Positions 23,601 through 38,649 of a DNA stretch of 64,000 bases are shown here, in pieces. How positions within the stretch are numbered: the stretch's first letter is position 1; every line of letters starts with the position of its first letter. The translations under genes and the position numbers were made by a program. Source of the stretch: Hirudinaria manillensis (lineage: Eukaryota; Annelida; Clitellata; Hirudinida; Hirudinidae). Under the pieces are notes generated by a model. That model was not told where the DNA came from. It did no database searches and was given only the letters and a program-made list of their open reading frames with translations. Where the stretch lies: assembly GCA_034509925.1 (NCBI GenBank), contig CM067537.1, positions 6,129,501-6,193,500 on the forward strand, in the 5' to 3' direction.

Positions 23601-26600
23601 CATTTGCAAGAATGGAACTGAAAAGTGTCTATTACAATAAATGTACTCGTACAATAATTTGAATAATAAATTTATTAATAAAAAAGAAATATTTAAGAGG
23701 TTATTTTAATATACAAATAATAAATAATATATTAATAATATATAATAATAATATAATAAATAATATATTCAACAACTCAACTCAGTCAGTTTTAAAACAT
23801 GCAAGACAACATCAAAAATGATCAGCAAACAATTAAAACATGAAACTCACTGGTAGATGGTGACAAGAAATTCAAAGACGTCGATGGTGGCCTGAAGACG
23901 GGTGGCCACGTTGTCCATCAGGCCGAGATGGTTTAGGGTCCAGGAGAGCCCGATGACCAAGGACCCCTTCTGGAGGTGGTTTTGCAACTCCGAGAGGATT
24001 TTAATGCGATCTGGGAGCTGAAATGGCATTGGAAAGTTCACGGAATGTCGCAGAGTTTTGATTTGATTTACATTTATTAGTAAATGGTCGTTAATTATTT
24101 CTGTTATTTAATTAATTTAAAAGTTATTGACTAATTAGAAAGATATTGATAAGCCATAAAGATATAAAGACTTTTGAGAAATAAATTAATTAAAAACATA
24201 AATTAAATATTAATTACTCTGTTTCTCATGGCAATGAGGGCTGATTCATCGTATTGCGTAAGACATTCCTCGGTCCTGTACGGCAAATAAGTCACGAATC
24301 CGAGAAACTTTCCGAGAACTTGAAGGGTTTTGATTTGATTCAGGAAACCGCTTTGCTGGAAATTATAGGTTTAAATTGTTAACAATAAATTTAATTATTA
24401 AAATTATGCATGGAGATATTTATAATTATCAGTAATAAAAAATAATAATAATAATAATAATGAAATGATATAAGAAAATATGTAAAAATCTGTAAAAAGA
24501 CCAATAAATAAATAAATTATAAATAAAAATGGACTCACAAAAGATGTTGACGTTGTGTCACAATTAGAACTGGAATCGAGGATCAAGTTGGTCGTTGATT
24601 CTGAGACCTGAAAAGAAATTAAAATGAAAATTAAATTAAAATTAAATTGAAAATTATATTAAATTACATTACAAAGCAAGAGCAATTGCCAATCTTTACA
24701 AGGCCAGATCATACAATTACTTGTAACTTTTGATGCCCAGCCCACACCATTTTATGGCTGGCAGATCAATTGAAATTATCAAAATAAATTATTTAATTAA
24801 ATTTAATTATCAAAATAATTTATTAAATTAAATTATCGAAGAAGTGCTTTAAAATCCTATCGCGTCAAATAAAAATCCCTCTCGGGACCGCCAAGCGTCG
24901 TCATGGCAACCTCGTCGATCCTCGCGTACAGGGCGTCGAGGAGGAACGCGTGGAAGGAACCGTCGGAAGAAAGAAGGATGAAGTCCCTGAAGAACTCCTG
25001 GGACTTTGGAAAGCTCGGACCGACGTCCGAGGAGGAAGGCGGGAAACCGACCAGACGACCCTGGAGTCTGGAGATGGACGAAGATTTATTATTTAATTAA
25101 TAAAAAAAAATAATAAGATATGCAACGTATGAATCGATCTTTCATTCTTCACCTCTTCAGTCTGTCGGGATCTGCCGTTTTCAGTTCGCTGAGCTGTGAA
25201 TTGTCTTTGCTCGTGTTGCCAGAGCAGCAGGTCTTTGAATTTATTACATTTTTTTAAAAACAATTTAAATTCAATTATTTTCATTATTTCACATAATTTT
25301 TGTTTTAAATAAATAAGCAGCTAAATGTCAAGAATAATAACCAATCGTTATTTATTAAAAGAAGTCTAACCTTTACAAGCTGCGACACAAACAAGCGAAC
25401 AAAACGCAATTGGTCGGTGAGCGTGGGATGACAGCCAATGAGAATCGATTGAATGGTGTCGACCTTTGACCTCATGGACCAGCCTATCGAGAGATGTTCT
25501 TTCTCCCACTCTCGTAAAAGCTGATAAAACATGTCCCTAGAATTAAAGAGATTATGAACATTTATTTCTTATTCTGATTTATAATTTATTAGAAATCAAA
25601 CAAAACAAATCAGATGTAACATTGAAGATGGCCATTGAAGTCAAATACAATATATTCTATATTAAAATTGTATTTTAAAATATATTCTATTTAAATTAAC
25701 ATGCTATAAATATGGCTGTCATTACAAATAAAAAAGCTTATTGCTTAAAAAAAGTGAATAAATATGAATTTAAAATGAAACAAATCAAACAAACCTCTGC
25801 TTTTTGAAGATGTTGAATGCATTGTTTGAAGGAAAGTTGGATCTTGTGTCCGTGTCTTCATCAAAGTTTATGCCTCCTGACAAGATTACCTCATCCTGGA
25901 TTACATCCTAATTAACATAACATGAAGCAATTAATATTAATGTGGCTTAATTTAAACTTTATAACTTATTAATATTAATGTCTTATTCTTTCTATTCATA
26001 TTTAGTATCATAATTTCTTCAACACTGTTATTATTATTAAAATTATTACTATTATTATTACTGTTATTAATACACAGTTCAAAAAACTGATTTATCTTAA
26101 AAAAGCATAGAAGTTCCAAGAAGTTAATAAAATGCTGACATGTAGTAACAGCTTCAAACAAATCATACCACTTTATATCCATTTATCAAATTTATACATC
26201 ACCATTTTAAAAGGAAACAACAACACAGCAACACAACAACATCAACACAGCAACAACAAAACATTGTTGCATCACCTCCTGCAAAAACAACAACAACAAC
26301 AACAACCCAACCTCCTGCAACGAGACTTTAACGAGTTCCGAAATGTTTTGAACGAGGACAGGAGCAAATTGTTGCAGACGTTTGTTTCCTGACAACAACT
26401 TCAGAGTTTCACGGTCGAGGAATTCCAACCAACTGAAAAAAAATAATTAAATAAATAAAATAAAAGTTAATAAAATAAATTATTTAAATAAATAAAGGTA
26501 ATTAATCTATGAAAACACTCGAATAATAATTAGTTAGCAGCATTTTTTCCTGAGCATGGACATCGTGTTTAAACAATCTTCAAGTGTCCGTTTATTAACT

Positions 26601-29600
26601 GCTATCTTGACGAATCATAAGAGATTATACGATATATAATTAAATTAATATATCATATAATTAATACGATATAATTAAATTAATATAATATAATATTAAT
26701 ATAATTAATTATACAACATATAATTAAAATTGCAGGTAATTACGTTGAAAATGAGATTACCAGCTGATATTCTGCAGCACTCTGCACGAGAAATACACGA
26801 TGTTGCTGGGAGATGAGAAATATTTTCGTCCTAAAAATTCAAAAATACATTTTTCATAAATGTAAAAAAAAAATGTAAAAACCAATCGAGCGATTCAATC
26901 AGACGATCTATTGATCGAAGGCCACCTGCGATCTTTGATTTGCCAGCATCGACGCTTATGGTGAGGAGTTGAATCACCAGGTAAAATTCATTCATCACAC
27001 CTGAAGTGAGGCCCCCTTAAAAAACATAAATAGAATATAAATTGTACATTTTCATGATCAGAAAATTGTTGACTGGATTTTTTTATGATTTTTGATTAAT
27101 AAATCAATAATTTCTTACTCCTCAATTTATGTTCCAATTAAAATGTTAAGAAATAAAATCTAAAATTAATCGAAAAATGCTTTCGACTGCTTAAACTAAC
27201 CAGTAATGTTGTCAATTTGTTACTGACGATAATAATAAATTATGGTTATTAATAAATAAATAAATAATTAATTAATGATTAATCGACAGTTGTTACTGAT
27301 GATAATAATAAATTATCGTTATTAATATTTAATTCATTAAGTAATAATTAATTGATGGTTGTCAATTAACGTGAGTGTCTCACCATTGATGAGGTCCGAG
27401 TAAAAATCGGCCAGAAGGTTCAATTCATCCACGTTCGTTACATCTTTGACCCTTGGTTCGTGGATTTTCAAATCCCTTGACCTCATTGGCTGAGGAGACG
27501 AGTGGACATTACTCTCCATTGGCTTGGCAGGATTTGGGTTCTGTATGCTTTAAATAGCAACCAATTGTGAACAAGAGCAGAGTTATTTAAAAATTATAAT
27601 AATAATAATAATATTATTTCAAAATATAAATAAATCAAAACAGAATTTGATGGACTACAGAGAATCAGTAAAAGATGATATTTTGCTGATAACAATCTAT
27701 ACTGCCGATTATCTACAGATCTGACTAATTGTTCTGAAGACGATCCATTTATTTGTTTGTTTGTTTATTAAGTGCAACTTATTGCAAGCCATTAAAATAT
27801 TGCTTTTTAATGGCAACAATGACATGAAACAAAATGCACCCATCCTCTGATCACCACGTTATCAGACGATATCAGATGATATTGGAAGGAAAATTGATAT
27901 CCCTATTACCGTGACGACGACAAGAACGATGACTCTACTTTGATCAACTGACAAATGATGAATATTGCAGGAGACAAAAAGTCCTTTAGATAAGTTCAGC
28001 AACTACTTTTTTTTAGTATTTCCATCAAAATAATAATAATAATAATCTACCAATAAACCAAAGGGTCAAACTCAAACTGGACTCACCTGCAGGAAGATTC
28101 GACAACTTCCTGGGGTGGTCTTGCCCACAGGGACCTCGGCATGGCCGTGGCAGGGGCAGGGATGATGGTGGGTTTCTCGAACGCCTGGTTCTGTTCCCGC
28201 CATTCTCCGTCGGTTTTGTCGGCAAAATTCGAGGGCGTTTCGCCAGAATTTTTCCTGCTCAAAACGACCGTCGTTGAAAGTCGTCTGCTCGAAGATTGTT
28301 TAACATTTCTTTAAAAAGGAAAATCAGTGTTTAGATCAGGTCTTTATTAAGCCACTTTATTCATCAACTTTAAATTGGTTTAAATTATGAAAAATATAAT
28401 TAATTAATTTATTAATGTATTAATTAATTTTAATTTTATGTATTAATTATTTATATTTTATATTAATTAATTTCAATTTTATATATTAATTAATTAATTG
28501 AGTAAATCTTGATTAAACATGATAATTTTATAGGACAAATATTTATATGATAAGTTAGTGATTGTTAGTAAGGATTTAAATTACCTTTTTGGCTTCGTTG
28601 ATGACTCAGAAATGCTGGGAAATTCGTTTTCGTTCAAATTGAATGTGAGAACTGGTTGGAATTTGACACCTTAATTCAAAACAAGTTTTAATAATAAGTT
28701 AAATTCCAATAAAGAAATGACTACCTTGTTGTTCCAAACATGCATTGAATATTGAAAATTATTATTATTATAAATTATTAGTAATAAATTATTAAAATAA
28801 TAATAATAATAATCATATGGGATGCTAAGACACAGTGCCATTACATCATGGAGATGCACATTTCATTGCAAATATGATATTTTACAACTGACATTCAACA
28901 GAAAGCCACAAGACATGGCCAATCTGGCCAATCTGCACCGCTACGTTTTGCACCAAAAATTTGTAGATTCATTTAAATAAAATAAAATAAAATTGTTTAT
29001 GAAATTCTACAAACTTGATCCTGTTCTCGGTCCGTTCTTGTGGCCATGTCTCGAACGACTGTCATCAAAAATGTTATTTTGATGAACATCACCCAGGCTC
29101 ACTCTGGATCTGACGGAGACATAATTTTATAATAATTAAGTTAATTTTAAAACAAATGCATTGTAAATTAAATATTGTTATTATTGTAAATTATGCTCAT
29201 AATTTCACATCATGGTGTGATGTTAACATGATGTGATAAACGATCAACACCAATAATCAATATTATTGACTGGCACTAATCTATTTTATTTATTATTGTC
29301 AAATTAACATTTAACACATAAAACCTTAGAAAGATCACCATCATCACCTTCCACGTCTGTCAACTTTTCGGTCGAACGAAGGTGGCGTAAAGGGAGAAAG
29401 TCCATGATTTTTGTTCTGATGGAAATTCTTCCGTGCTTTTGAATCGGGTGTGCTTGTGAGGAAAGATCCGTTCAGGGGAGTGTCAGGAATTCCCTCGTTT
29501 TTTCTGTCACGCAACTGATAAGGAGTTGATTCAGAAGTTTCGTTGTTGAGTCTTAAAATATCTAAAAATTTCTCATGGAGGTCGGACAAGAACTTTGAAG

Positions 29601-29649
29601 CAAAGCAAAGTTTTTCTGCTTTATTTGAACGTTTGATTTCTTGAAAATC
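20639..29649 (-). CDS. CDAN1: codanin-1, 24 firm exons, about 1130 aa, both termini incomplete
   Basis: Codanin-1 binds ASF1 and histones H3-H4 and restrains histone supply; human mutations cause congenital dyserythropoietic anaemia I. Minus-strand exons: 29348-29649, 29015-29109, 28585-28669, 28087-28308, 27384-27547, 26905-27000, 26761-26830, 26312-26432, 25795-25907, 25371-25536, 25153-25193, 24911-25067, 24539-24607, 24218-24355, 23851-24017, 23439-23517, 23249-23332, 22875-22932, 22569-22714, 22263-22367, 22026-22109, 21782-21861, 21428-21573, 20639-21240. Phases close. Strong family blocks: NENEFPS, FLDRETLKLL, FKKQR-DMFYQLLREWE, EFFRDFIL, KFLGFVTYLPYR, MLGWFFE, PKDLLF, SLKRSVEFVCDRI. 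The last exon adds a run of five Asp. The donor at 26905 is weak. The N-terminal exon and everything after DPHK are unplaced. Confidence 0.93.
22724..22781. repeat. (ATT)n microsatellite in a codanin intron
   Basis: A run of ATT triplets lies 10 bp from the acceptor of exon 22569-22714, inside a codanin intron. Confidence 0.8.
23095..23222. repeat. tandem AT-rich repeat in a codanin intron
   Basis: About six degenerate copies of aaccatttataattaattaat, 18-22 bp each, end 27 bp before exon 23249-23332. Confidence 0.75.
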
Positions 29650-31000
29650 CTGTAAATGGAATAAATCTAAAGTGATTGTGAATGAAATTAACTCAATGAT
29701 GAGTTATATAACATATTCATTAACTGTTCATTCATGTAAATCACTCTCTGATGACTCATCTGATTTGATAGAGAAAGATGATCTTATAGAATATTTTGAC
29801 TGGGTACAATTAATCATATTCAAATTTATAGTGAAAATCAGCATTGATCGACATAATTTACTTTATATGTTTATTTGCATCACTAATGCCCCAATTTGGC
29901 AAAACTTAATGAAATCGATTCTCCAAGCGAAACCGCAACATCCTATTGTTGGCAATGATAGATCAAAAAGTAGATCTAACTTGCAAAAACTAACAAGTAA
30001 TGTGAGATCCTCTATTCTGAAATATTCCATGACCTTTGGGAGCTTAAAACCCTACAATTTGATATACATGTAAACAACGTCGACCATTGCGAAGATCGGC
30101 AATCAGTTTTGATTTAAAAGTGATCTTTATTTTTTGTAATTAACTTTCATATAAAAATTAATCAATCACAAAATTAAAAACTTTAAAAAACGAGAATTTG
30201 TAAAAAAAAAATAGATTTTATTAAAAATGTAAATCATTGCTGATGTTTATCTATAAAGTTTGCCTCGAAACCGCAAATTGCTTCTTAATTTAAATGCAAT
30301 TACATGTCAACTGAGCAATTTGCTCTACAGTTTTAGGTAGTTTAATTGCAATACTTATTGGGAGAAATCCATCCGCGGTCACAAGAGTCGGGAACTCCGT
30401 TTCCATGGAAGTGTCTTCCCTTACAGGTGACTTAGAAAGTTTTGCAAACTTGGGCATCTCATATTCGGTTGTTTTTAAACCGCCTTGTTGTTTTATCAGC
30501 TCAATACCTCGAAAGCAACTACCACTTCAAGTTCTTAAGTCGATAAAAATCGAGCCTCTGTGAAATTATTAATAGGATAAGTTTGAGGAATTTTGAGACG
30601 AATGAATGAGTCTGCTAACCTAAGACCAGGCTCGCGCATGCAGCTTTCGCTACCGTGGGCTGGCTACTGTAGGTTAGTAAATATTGGCTTTTCCTAATAG
30701 TCGACTTTATTTTTATTCTGTTCGTAACGTGTAGGCATCTATTGATCTATTGATTTGCGATTGAATATAATTCTGTTGCGACGTTTTTGACCACGGTCAG
30801 TGTGTTGTTGTCGGGATCGGCTTTGCTGTTTAAAATAAGTTGTTCTGCTAAAGATCGTTTGTTTTGGATTTGGAAAGTAAAATCACTGCACGTCACATCA
30901 GTTAGTGCGAAATGTTTTTGTTTTTGCTTGATGAATGTGGCTTTAACTGAAATTTGCATTATCGGCCTTTTGGGAAATAAACATTGAACATTGAGCTCGA
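29650..31000. other. upstream region of codanin-1
   Basis: The first codanin exon and promoter should lie here. A minus-strand ATG near 30030 starts MEYFRIEDLTLL and has a possible phase-0 donor, which fits the first exon 29348-29649 (phase 0 entry), but the resemblance to the codanin N-terminus is too weak to annotate. Open frames on both strands at 29672-30073 and 30747-30987 show no motifs. Confidence 0.35.
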
Positions 31001-34000
31001 AAGTTGTTAAAGTTTATTTTTATATGTAAACATATTTATACCCATGTTGGTTGCAAAACACTTTATAACATGAAATAAGTTTCATGTAAGTTTATAAACA
31101 GATGTGATGAACGTCAATGCTTTGAAATATGCCAGCAATTAAGTCATTTTGTGCTATTTTTCTGATCTGTAATATAAGATTAAACTAACAATATTTATAT
31201 TTGCAGCTGTTATTTGCATAAAGGCATGCTTACTTATGAGTCAGATTTCTTGTAGATATTCTTTTCACAAGATTATTTTGATATCATATGTTTGAGTTGT
31301 TCATTATTTATTTATTTCTGATCACCATTAATACATGTGTTGAACTTGTGTTATGAAATTATCTTAAATTACGGAAATGGAGCTGGTTTTTAATCGCTAA
31401 TTACCTGCAAATAAAATGTGTATTTTACGTGTATATTTGATTACTCGTTGCGATGAAAAGCTCTTCAGAAATTAACAGTTTTTTTTAGCGGTTTTAAAAC
31501 GTTCATTAATTCCTCCGAAACCGATTAATAATCATTATGACTTAAGTATCTTAACTACTAAGAGTTTTCAACTACGCCCGCAGAGCCATCTCAATAAATA
31601 TCATAATCTATGTTCTTAGAATTGATTTGTAGAGATCAATATCCTTCGTTTAACTGGTTTCCGTTTATAGACTTCTTCTCCCTACGTGGAGCTACTTATT
31701 AAAAGCTGATAAAGAACTTTCCGATCAACAATACTCGAAGCACACGAAGTGAAGCTTTTCACGGAGCTGAATCCTTCTCGGGATGCTGATTGGTAGAATT
31801 TAAGTGTCTACTTAAGATCGCTTGTACCAGAACATTCAGCAGTACTTTTTACGAGCCAGTACTCTCGAGATACAAACTTTATACGCAAGTGGCAGATTAG
31901 GCAGACTCGAATTTTGCTCTTCTTAATTGGTTTTCCATCTTTGGTTCGGTTTCGTTCCGTGCTGATGATGAAGTTTTCCTCTTCCGGCGCGCGAACCGAG
32001 GATGGGAAGCTCACAACAAATTGGAATGGATTGCCGAGTCTCATTCAGTGCACCTTGTGTCTTTGTGCGGTGATAACGGTGATAACGACGTCATTCATAC
32101 TGTGACCACAATAACAAGAATGTTACACTTGTCGTTGTTGTTGTTATTATTATCATTATTGTTGTTGTTGTTGTCTTGGCCCTAGTTATGATAGTGGTAG
32201 CGATAATATTATTGTTTAGTCTGGACTCGAGATTATCTATCAAGTCTACCAGGGTCATTTTGAATCTCAGGCGAAGCATCGTTCTCCCATCGTGTTTAAT
32301 GTCTGAAAGATGAAGTCATGAATAGGAAGTTCTTTTGTTTCCTTGACATTCTACGAGATGCGACCTGGATTCTTCTTTGAATGCTTTTTATTACAAGTCC
32401 TCACGAATGGCGGAGTGGAACGATTGTGGAATCGGTCCGGTGCCAGGCATATTCGTATTCATCTGGCAGTCATTGTTTTACTTCTGTGCAGGTTTTTGTC
32501 AATTATTTATCTTTGTTCTCGTGTTGACATTCGTTCTTCTCGGCCATTCTTTTACTTCTCGTCACTCGATCGTCCATCCACTCTGCCATCCATCTTCAGA
32601 GACTTCTCTATGATAAAAGTTGCATGTTTTGTCTTTCGCGCAAAACTGGAGATACCCGTCCGACATGCACGCCGCCTGTCCGCATCGAGTGCACATATTG
32701 CATGGGCACATCTCGTGGCTCTTCCCAACGTAAGTCTGGAAAACAGACGCACTATGTGCGCTGAAAGGGTGCCCTTTCTCACGCTCCTTAATAACGCCGG
32801 AGACCCTTCGTAGCGCAATTCATTATTCCCATCGAAGCTGCCTGGATCCGGCCATTGTCGCCGTGGTAGACGATGCTTCAAAAGGTTCAAAGGTGGCACA
32901 ATGCAAACATTTTTTTAAAAATTGATTTTTCTTATTCATTCATTTTTTCCCCATTCATGCCGGTACATCTCGGGCGAGCCGACGTGCGCTGATAAGGGCT
33001 GCTTAGTACCGTTGTTTTAGACGAGTGGTTTCATTCTGCCTTCATAAACCTTCGGCTATGGAAGTGTACGGTTTCTGTACTTTTAGTACAATATTTCTCG
33101 ACGATAAATTAACTCCCTTAAGGGTTTTTTTCTCCGCTTTATGCTTGCTTTACGAAATATCTAGATTTAAATGCTTCGATAAATAGACTTTAAGGCACGA
33201 TACATTTTTGATGCCGATGACAGATGAATAAATACAACCCGTGCGTCCATACAAATTGTATGATGCAATCCATGCACCCGTACAGTCCGTGCATTGAGCA
33301 ATTCATTATCCAGCGGTGACCTCCGACACACTTCTTAGTTTGTGGACAAATATGTTGACGACGTCCTTAAGAATCGTTTCCAATTGTAACTTTTATCCGA
33401 GAAATTTGGACATCGGACTCATGCCATCTTTCAAAATTGCCAAAATTATTCAATATCGTTAAAGTTTTATATAAATTTAAATCATTTTAAATAGTCCTTA
33501 ACAACGATCTCTCAGTATTGTAATAATTAATAATTAATTAATAGTTTCATTACATGACATTAAGGCCGATGATGATATTCTGATCAATTTAAGGTGACGA
33601 TGATTGCATGTAAAACCCAACGGTCATTCTAATTATGCATCATCTCCATTACGGCACGATTTCCTATAGCTTATAGGACTACGTTTGTGTCTATGTTTGT
33701 GCATACGTTTGTATGTGTCTGTGTTTGTGTTCTTAAGTGCATGTCTGAGTTTGTGTGATTTGAGCCGACAGCGCGCTATCATTGTCATTATCATCGCTGT
33801 GATAAAATTAATCACATCATAGCTTGCATAAAAAAAAATCTGAGAGGGTTTGAAAAGTGCACCAGCTAATGAACCATTAGGAATTGGGAAGTCGAGAAAT
33901 TATTGATTGACTGATTGAAAAATTATTGATTGACTGATTGCCTAGGTAGACTGGTTGATTGATTGTTCATACGCTATAAATTGTTTGTTTATTTAACTTC

Positions 34001-35857
34001 TCACGAGATGTTTGAATACTGTTGATGATTAATTGTTATGGATGGATGGATGGATGGACGTTTTGGATAAAAAAAAGGAGCATCAATCTTTTTTTTGCGT
34101 GTTTATCTTAGTCTAAGGGAAATAAAAGAGGAGGAGATTTGGGGGTGGTGGGGGGATACGGGTGGATGGATGGATGGATGGATGGATGAATGGATGGATG
34201 GAGGGTTGAATGGATGAACGGTTGGATGGATGAACGGTACCAACAAAAACTAATACGTAGGCAGAACCCGAACGTACTAGCGTTTATGGAAATGTAATTC
34301 TCGCCTTCAAACGAAAATTATGGCAGAGGTGTAATTACGATGGGCAATTATATATAACCTCCTAAATTATTGTAGACTACAATGTACGAGCCACAACTAC
34401 AAGCCTTGTCAGAGTGAATATCCCTACTGAAGATGATAATGATAATAATAAACAATAATAATAAATAATAATAATAATGCAAAGATTATTATTGTTACTA
34501 ATAATAATAATAATAATAACCTCATTATAGCTTCGCTCTGAAACAATTCCAAAATTGGAAAATTATTATGGGAATATAATAATTAAATGGAAAAAAAAAT
34601 AATCCATTAAATTCGACTTTGTTAAATCCCCTAATTAAACTTTGCGCGCCTTTTCTGAAATTTAATTAGACTGAAATTTGAATGCAGAGGATAAGATATG
34701 TCATCACCTCTTGCTCCTCTGAAGAGATTCGACTCAGTTGAACTTTGGCATTTGACCTCTCAAGGCCACTCGAACGCCATTTTTACCGTGTTCGCTCGAT
34801 AATGATATCAACCTCGACTTAGGTTTTAATTCTTGTAATTATGGATAATGAGTTAATAATAATAATAATAATAACAATAATAATGGTGATTATGATGGTA
34901 ATAATAGTAATAATAATATAATGATCATTGTTATCATTATATATTTATTATTATTATAATGATGATGATATTAATATTAACAACGTCAACAATAATATTA
35001 GCCACAATAACAAACATGATTGCAATAATAAATTATATGTAGTAAATAAAATGAATTTAGCAAATTAATCTTTAGTAATCGTCCATGATGTTCGGATAAA
35101 ACATGGCATCGTTGGGGAGAATGTGGGGGGGGGGAGTGAGTGGATGGTGATGGGGAGAAGCAATTATCATGGAATGAGTTGAAAAACCCAATTTTTATTC
35201 TCAATGACCTCGTGACCTTTGTAATGGGGATAGAATAAATAGAATGAAAGAGCCAATCGAGTTGATCAAAAGGAAACCACCATAACTACAGACGAAGCAG
35301 CTTAGACTGCCGCCTAATTTACATTTTGAAATGTTGTAGACATAATAATCCGTTAGTAATAGTCAATTAGACTGTCGATCATTATTATCATTATTATTAT
35401 TATTACTAATGTTATTGTTATTATTAATGTTATTGTTATTAATTATCGTTATTATTATTATTGTTATTATTATTATTACAACCGTTATTTTTTTTTCGAT
35501 TGAAGTCTAATTCTCTCGTCTCTCTCTCCTGTAAGGTGTTTTGGTTCTTTAGCTGGGCAAACATTGCTCCACATCCATTAGCAGGGGTGCTTCGAGGCTG
35601 AAGATGTTTTGTCTGCTCAGTGCTAGACTCGTGGCTCATTTGTTTTTATTTTTATTTATTTTTATTTATTTTATTTCAATTCTAATGTCATTAAAATCAA
35701 TAGATAATGCCGTGAATAGGATCATTTCAATGGTCACGACGACGGTGTCAACAACAACGATAAATTATATTAATAATAACAACTATAATAATAGTAAATC
35801 AAATAATAATAATGATGATAAAGATTACAACAATAGCAAATAGTAATAATAATAATA

Positions 35858-35888
<31 letters not shown>

Positions 35889-38649
35889 TGATTGAGTCGT
35901 CAAACAGTGACGGGCCAGTCGGAGTAATACAATCGTAATTCAATTCCTTGTTCTGACAAGTAATTGAAGATCAGTCCTTTGTTAAGCCATATAATTATTA
36001 AACGATTTGTTGGTAAATAATAAATCGTAAATCATTAATTATCTAAGACATATTTTAGACACAATTCGTTCATTAACTGCCTAATTAATTCGTTGCGCCT
36101 TGAAAGGAACGGTTATAAATCTTGTTAGCACGTTAGGGACGGGCGAATAAGTTTCTCAAATGTGATCTCCCGTTGTTTGATTGAGGCTCTCTTTTTAAAA
36201 ATATAAAAATAAATAATAATATAAATAATTTCATCGTCTCTTTCTATTTCTTTCTTTCGTTCATTCCTCAAAAAATACAAAAAAAAAAATAATAAATAAA
36301 TACAAAAACACAAATTACATGGTAAATGCTTGTATTAGTTTTTTGTTGTTCAGAATTATAATCACAATAATCACAATTTATTTCGATAAAATATCGATCA
36401 CAATTATTCGGGGGTGTTTATCGAATGATCGCTTAGCAATTCATGTCTGGACGACTGTCAAATGCTGACCATTTTCTGGATTTACTGAGGGCGCAGGTGC
36501 AAAACACCTTTGGGTTCAGGGTGGACACCAGAGGTCCACACCAGAGTTAACAAAACGTCTGCTACCTTCCCTCTTTTACGGACCTCGTCTGTTTGCTTGC
36601 TTTTGTCGATTTTACTCCGAATATTAACTTAAGTCAGCATTTAAGAATTTAATTGCTTTAATTGCTACATTTAAATCACTTTTCTAGACGTCCGTGACAC
36701 TCGTCTGACATTTTACCGCCTTCTAGTTTCCAAGCGTAAATTTACGGCGGAATAAAAAGCTTTTATTTTTTTATTGCAATAATTTGAGTCTTAAACTCCC
36801 CCCTCCGGTCTTTTTAAGACTGTTGTTGCGTCATCGCTTCTTTGGCTTCTGAGTTAAATTTCATGTTTTTCCGTCTGCAAAAGAAAATTAATTTCAACGG
36901 AAAAGTTTCGGTTTTTTTTTCAGATTTTATTTCTAGAATAACAGAATAGTGAGCGCATAAAAGTTGAATATTATATCCAGAAGCATAAGAAAAAGTGAAT
37001 ATATTAGATTATATAATGATATTATACGTATTATATAATTTATATGTACTATATAATAATATTATATGTATTATGTAGTATATATTACTTATATAGATGG
37101 TGAAGATATTAAATTAATAGGCTCGAGATGTTGTAAACTTGTCACCAAACATCTCTCCGCAAGATGTCGTCACTTCGAGTGCAAATAAATCTAATAGCAT
37201 CTCGACGTTGCTGTTGAAAGTGCTAATTGTTTAGAAAATACACGGAATGAGGTGCCATGTTTGGAGTTTTTCAGTTTCGAACTCAATGGAATTGTCATTT
37301 GCAGTTTCCGGTTTAAACCTTATCAGGTACGGTGTGTTGATTACACTGGTTTATCAGAGGCTAGTGTTCCAAATTAACTGTAGAAGATTCATGACATGGA
37401 AGGGGACTTTGAATACTCTCCAGATTGACAATGTTGTCTTCCTTTTTGACTTTTCCTTCCAAGTGTCCCCATGACATTTTAATACTGCTCAGTTTTTCCA
37501 TTTTCATTTTTCTTTGAAAAATGCTCGAAAATTGACATGAATTTCGAGATTTATTTGAGACATTCATTATTTTGAGTCATTCGAATTATTTTTGTACTGC
37601 CGTCTCATTGTTCCTTTACGTACTTCGCTGGCTGGATTGTTTTGCTTTAGCGACAGAAAATACTTGCCTAGATAGAAAGCATTGCGTGGTATTGTCTGAA
37701 CCTAGGTGAATATCGGTGTCATTCGGTTCAAAAAGAGGCATACTTCGGTGGCTTTCTTTGAGTGTCGTGAATGTTCGTTCGGCCCTCAAAACTGAAATTC
37801 CCTTCCTCACTCGTCGCGTTTGGTCGTTTGAAGCCGAACGAGAGATTGTGAAAATCGTTGACAAACTTCGACCTTCCCAGTCGTGGGAGTCATCTCAACG
37901 GTTCCAGATAGCGCTCAGTTCCCCTCCTTTTAATTGCTCACTTCAGGAAATGGAGCGACCAAATGGACCGTCCATTGACGACTAATTGCGGCTCCATAAA
38001 AACGAAGCAGACTCCTTAATGTCGATTATCCCCAGGGCCGGTGGATGGAGTCAACAATGGCGGTGTTAATTAATTTAAATAAAAAAATTTGATCTCACCA
38101 ATTTGATAGTCTTAATCTGATTTCTCGTGTTAAGCGCTGACGTGTGAACCGATAAAGGAAAGATCCGATCGATCACCTGACGATTACACACCTGTCTCAC
38201 GATTTTTTTTTTAAATATGCAATTCTATCCAGGAATTGCCAGAATGGAATTATAAAGTTTTATTTTTTTAATTTAAATTTTTAATTAAATTTTAAAAGTT
38301 TTTATTTATTTTGAATCAATTTTACCCAATTAACTTTATCTGCTTCAAAGTGTCAAGAGACTTTCTCAATTTTTTTTTATAATTTTTATAGATTTTGATT
38401 AAATTTGTGATGAAATTAAAAATTAATAACAATAAAATAAATAATCATTTTCATACTTGGGAGGTCGCTGCCTTGCAAAACCTAATCCCGTCTAAAAAAA
38501 AAATTATTTTTAAAGATTTTCCTTCTTATTAAGTTTTTAAAATTCATGTCTGAACAATTTGTCAAACACTATTTTATTTCGAATTAGATTTACTTTAAAT
38601 TGAATTAATAAAGAAATTCCAGGATTTAAATGAAATTATTGTCATCGTG

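Noticed and set aside
29672-30073. 133-codon plus-strand frame upstream of codanin
   Set aside because: AT-rich composition, no motif, and it lies where the codanin 5-prime end should be; probably chance.
30747-30987. Overlapping 70-codon minus and 66-codon plus frames
   Set aside because: The minus reading looks mildly protein-like but has no partner exons or known family.
32343-32899. 156-codon plus frame and overlapping 115-codon minus frame
   Set aside because: GC-richer sequence keeps both strands open. There is no domain, no partner exons and no consistent splice sites; at most it is UTR or regulatory sequence.
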